DNA from: Lamellibrachia satsuma
Taxonomy: Eukaryota > Annelida > Polychaeta > Sabellida > Siboglinidae
Reading direction: 5' to 3'
NCBI GenBank assembly: GCA_033239005.1
Contig: BSQZ01000014.1
Coordinates: forward strand, 297,001-361,000
DNA length: 64,000 nucleotides
The notes under the pieces are model-generated. The model had not been told where the DNA came from, did no database searches, and worked only from the letters and a program-made list of their open reading frames with translations. Below are positions 1-64,000 of the stretch, piece by piece (position 1 is the stretch's first letter; each line of letters starts with the position of its first letter). The position numbers and the translations under genes are program-made.

Positions 1-545
1 CTTATTACAAATTTGGTTTGTTAATGTCCAAATATGTAGGGTGTGAATAGTTTATGTAATATCTGGAGTTAATATCCGCAGTTGATTTAAAAAAAATAGC
101 CTATTTGATTAAAATCATCAAAAGAATTGACTTCAGTCGTTAAATCTGGTAAGGCTCAAAATAGTGGATATCCACTGTGCGGGTCAATGCCGATCATGGG
201 CATGACTTCCATGACCGATCATGGGCATGACTTCCATGGCCGATCATGGGTGTGACTTCCATGGCCGATCATGGGCGTGACTTTCATGGCCGATCATGGG
301 CGTGACTTTCATACTCTGGCTGAGCACATGACAAGGTTAAATAATTTCACCAAGGGTGAAATTCGAGTTTTCAGCATTTCCATTTTCACTTCCCTTAATC
401 TTTGACCAAATATTAAGTCATTTAATAGTTTGTCTGATGATTTCACAAGAACCACATACAAAAGTTGCACAAACAAGCTAGCATGTTGCAGTGGATACTA
501 GGTAGGTTCGATTTTTTGCAAAATTAATTTGAAATGAGACTAGCA
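1..545 (-). mobile_element. Dispersed element A, copy 1
   Basis: Reverse-complement of the sequence at 53860-54310: shares the tract around TCCAAATATGTAGGGTGTGA, the GTGGATATCCACTGTG centre and the end CTAGCATGTTGCAGTGGAT. No coding capacity. Its centre has expanded into a 25-bp array (190-314). The left end is cut by the window. Confidence 0.7.
190..314. repeat. 25-bp tandem repeat, 5 copies, inside element A
   Basis: Unit begins CCGATCATGGGCGTGAC. The copy of element A at 54060-54110 has the corresponding segment only once. Confidence 0.9.
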
Positions 546-896
546 AAAAAAAAACGAATTGAGGAGGGACTTTTAAAACATATGTGATATAAAATAACAT
601 AACAGTCTGTAACATGTCTTACAGTCACTATTATTTATCTACACCAGCACACTGTTCTTGTGTTGATCACTATGAGATATATTGAAACATACGAGAGGGA
701 ATATAACCTTATAATTCTCTTCCCTAATTTTTCTCTTGATGATTTCTGTTCAGAATTGTTCTTAGTTTAATTGTACTTGTTGTAAAGAGTTACAATAAAT
801 TTGATTTGAATTTGAATAATGGGTCAGTAAGAAACGGTGTAGTGTTCTATGCAGACACCCCAAACACTCAACCACCCACAATTCATGCATGCAAGC
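546..896. other. AT-rich sequence, nothing recognised
   Basis: Part of the intron beyond exon e47. No exon or repeat seen. Confidence 0.5.
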
Positions 897-903
897 ACAC
901 ACA

Positions 904-955
<52 letters not shown>

Positions 956-960
956 CACAT
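897..960. repeat. (ACGC)n microsatellite
   Basis: About 13 CGCA units flanked by ACACAC. Confidence 0.97.
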
Positions 961-1066
961 GCATGCACACACAAATGCACAGTGGTCTTCAATACTCAGT
1001 TTCCTCCTGCAAGGACGGTTTTCCAATGTTAATACACCTTTGTTTTATGACCCGCCCTCTCATTAA

Positions 1067-1416
1067 GATGTGACTACTGATGACATTGATGGTGTTCCCT
1101 AGGTAACTGTGCAAGAGTACTTTACTTGAATGGATTGATGTGACTACTGACGACATTGATGGTGTTCCCTAGGTAACTGTGCAAGAGTACTTTACTTGAA
1201 TGGACTGATGTGACTACTGACGACATTGATGGTGTTCCCTAGGTAACTGTGCAAGAGTACTTTACTTGAATGGACTGATGTGACTACTGACGACATTGAT
1301 GGTGTTCCCTAGGTAACTGTGCAAGAGTACTTTACTTGAATGGACTGATGTGACTACTGACGACATTGATGGTGTTCCCTAGGTAACTGTGCAAGAGTAC
1401 TTTACTTGAATGGATT
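1067..1416. repeat. 70-bp tandem repeat, 5 copies
   Basis: Copies start at 1067, 1137, 1207, 1277 and 1347 with GATGTGACTACTGA and are almost identical. Confidence 0.97.
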
Positions 1417-1529
1417 GATGTTTCGGTTTCTTGACATTGCATTTTTACCTCTCAAGAAACTTCTTCCTAAATATTTTGGGCAAATCTCTCAGCCTTCATG
1501 GAGAGATAGTTTTATGTATGGTTTATACA

Positions 1530-1768
1530 TGTTATTCGACGTAATAAGAATACAGTATGTTTGAACTAACCTTTAACACTACTGGTGTAATTTGGTGACT
1601 AGTGTAGAACAACTGAAAAGTGGTGCCAACTGTTCAACACCAGATGTCAACACTTTTTAGTTGTTCCACACTAGTCAAATTACAATAATTATGGATCCTG
1701 CTGATTAAAAATTGGGGTGTATGCGAATTAGGGCATGTATGCTTAATAGGTCAAATACGGTCTATAAA
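1530..1768 (+). mobile_element. MITE family M1, copy 1
   Basis: Contains the M1 core (GGTGACTAGTGTAGAACAAC, then TTATGGATCCTGCTGATTAA) and the right end with GCATGTATGCTTAATAGGTC. The left end near 1537 (TTATTCGACGTAATAAG) resembles the terminal repeat, but part of the left interior is missing. Confidence 0.75.
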
Positions 1769-1791
1769 GTCTGTCAGTTGATGAATCTCAC

Positions 1792-63346
<61,555 letters not shown>

Positions 63347-63364
63347 CTGTTTTAACCAAAAGTC

Positions 63365-63590
63365 CTTATATAGCACCGTATCCATATCTTGGGACTGTTC
63401 AAAACACACTCTTCACACCGGCAGACCTGTTCATTCCAACATTCAGCCATGCTGCAATTACTACTCATTCGTTTATATCCATCACTGTCAGGTACTTGTT
63501 AATACAGCTGAATGAACTGAGGCAATGTGGAGGGAATGAAACTACCCAAACTTTGAAACAGCAGCAAGTGGATTTGATGTTCTAAGCATT
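63365..63590 (-). mobile_element. SINE-like element, reversed copy
   Basis: TTATATAGCACCGTATCCAT, GGGACTGTTCAAAACACACT, GGCAGACCTGTTCATTCCAA and TTGAAACAGCAGCAAGTGGA follow the order seen at 14040-14440. Confidence 0.75.
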
Positions 63591-64000
63591 GTGCCTAACA
63601 ACAAATAGCGTCACATGTGGAAGACGAACTCTGCAGTGGCGATGGATGTCTCAGTATTTTATTCAAATGTGTTTTATGCTGTGTACTAGAACTGTATATA
63701 CTCAATTTGTTCGGATACCTCACGATGTTGCAAGATGTTTTAAATGCATAAACATCACGGGTCAGTCGTTGTCTATCGATAACTTTCCTGGGGTGATTGC
63801 AGCGAATAGCTGCACACATTTCATCAAACACAGTATAACGTGTTAAATGTTTACATCGACACCCACTGACATATCTCACTAGTGACTGTAACCCGAGATC
63901 AAACAGGATTTAGAAAGGTAGCAATTTTGTGCAAGTAGCAAATGTCACCCCATTTACTGTGTAATCAGGACTGGCTTAAACTGCCACCTGGTGGTGAGAG
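63591..64000. other. Intron upstream of e1
   Basis: No exon recognised up to the window edge. Confidence 0.5.

Overview
The window is animal genomic DNA. No prokaryotic gene organisation is visible. It holds the middle and C-terminal part of one large intron-rich gene on the minus strand, embedded in introns that are unusually full of minisatellites and dispersed repeats. The gene encodes a divergent dynein heavy chain motor. I placed 47 coding exons between 63346 (5' side) and 1792 (3' side), with phases consistent from exon to exon. Together they give 8,805 coding bases, about 2,935 codons, running from the second half of AAA1 to AAA6. The 5' part (tail, linker, AAA1 P-loop) lies beyond base 64000 and the 3' end lies before base 1. 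The motor is unlike a standard axonemal or cytoplasmic heavy chain: the AAA4 P-loop is degenerate, AAA1 is divergent, and there are long Ser/Thr-rich insertions after AAA3 and inside AAA5. A DNHD1-type heavy chain is my best guess, but I could not test it. I see no second gene on either strand.

Layout, right to left in transcription order: 63.3-57.1 kb AAA1 remainder and AAA1-AAA2 linker; 53.7-45.1 kb AAA2; 44.1-36.4 kb AAA3; 35.0-31.8 kb disordered insertion exons; 30.7-24.8 kb AAA4; 24.1-20.0 kb stalk coiled coil and microtubule-binding domain; 17.7-11.1 kb AAA5 with a Ser-rich insertion; 10.4-1.8 kb AAA6.

Introns: roughly 40 tandem arrays were noted, with units from 2 to 78 bp and lengths up to 3.4 kb. 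The main observation is that several arrays grew out of exon-intron junctions, so each repeat unit carries a copy of the splice donor or acceptor of the neighbouring exon (exons at 61587, 28200, 23035, 13852, 47143 and 20166, with smaller cases at 30131, 52234 and 12799). A second class grew from inside transposable-element copies: a MITE at 37.2-38.6 kb, a LINE 3' end at 28.6-29.8 kb, a tRNA-derived SINE-like element at 14.1-14.3 kb, and a dispersed element at 0.2 and 15.3 kb. Remaining sequence is AT-rich intron with foldback elements, LINE 3' ends, SINEs and simple repeats.

The organism is most likely a marine or aquatic invertebrate, judging from the LINE type, the SINE with a tRNA head and the minisatellite load. 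The sequence alone does not let me name the phylum.
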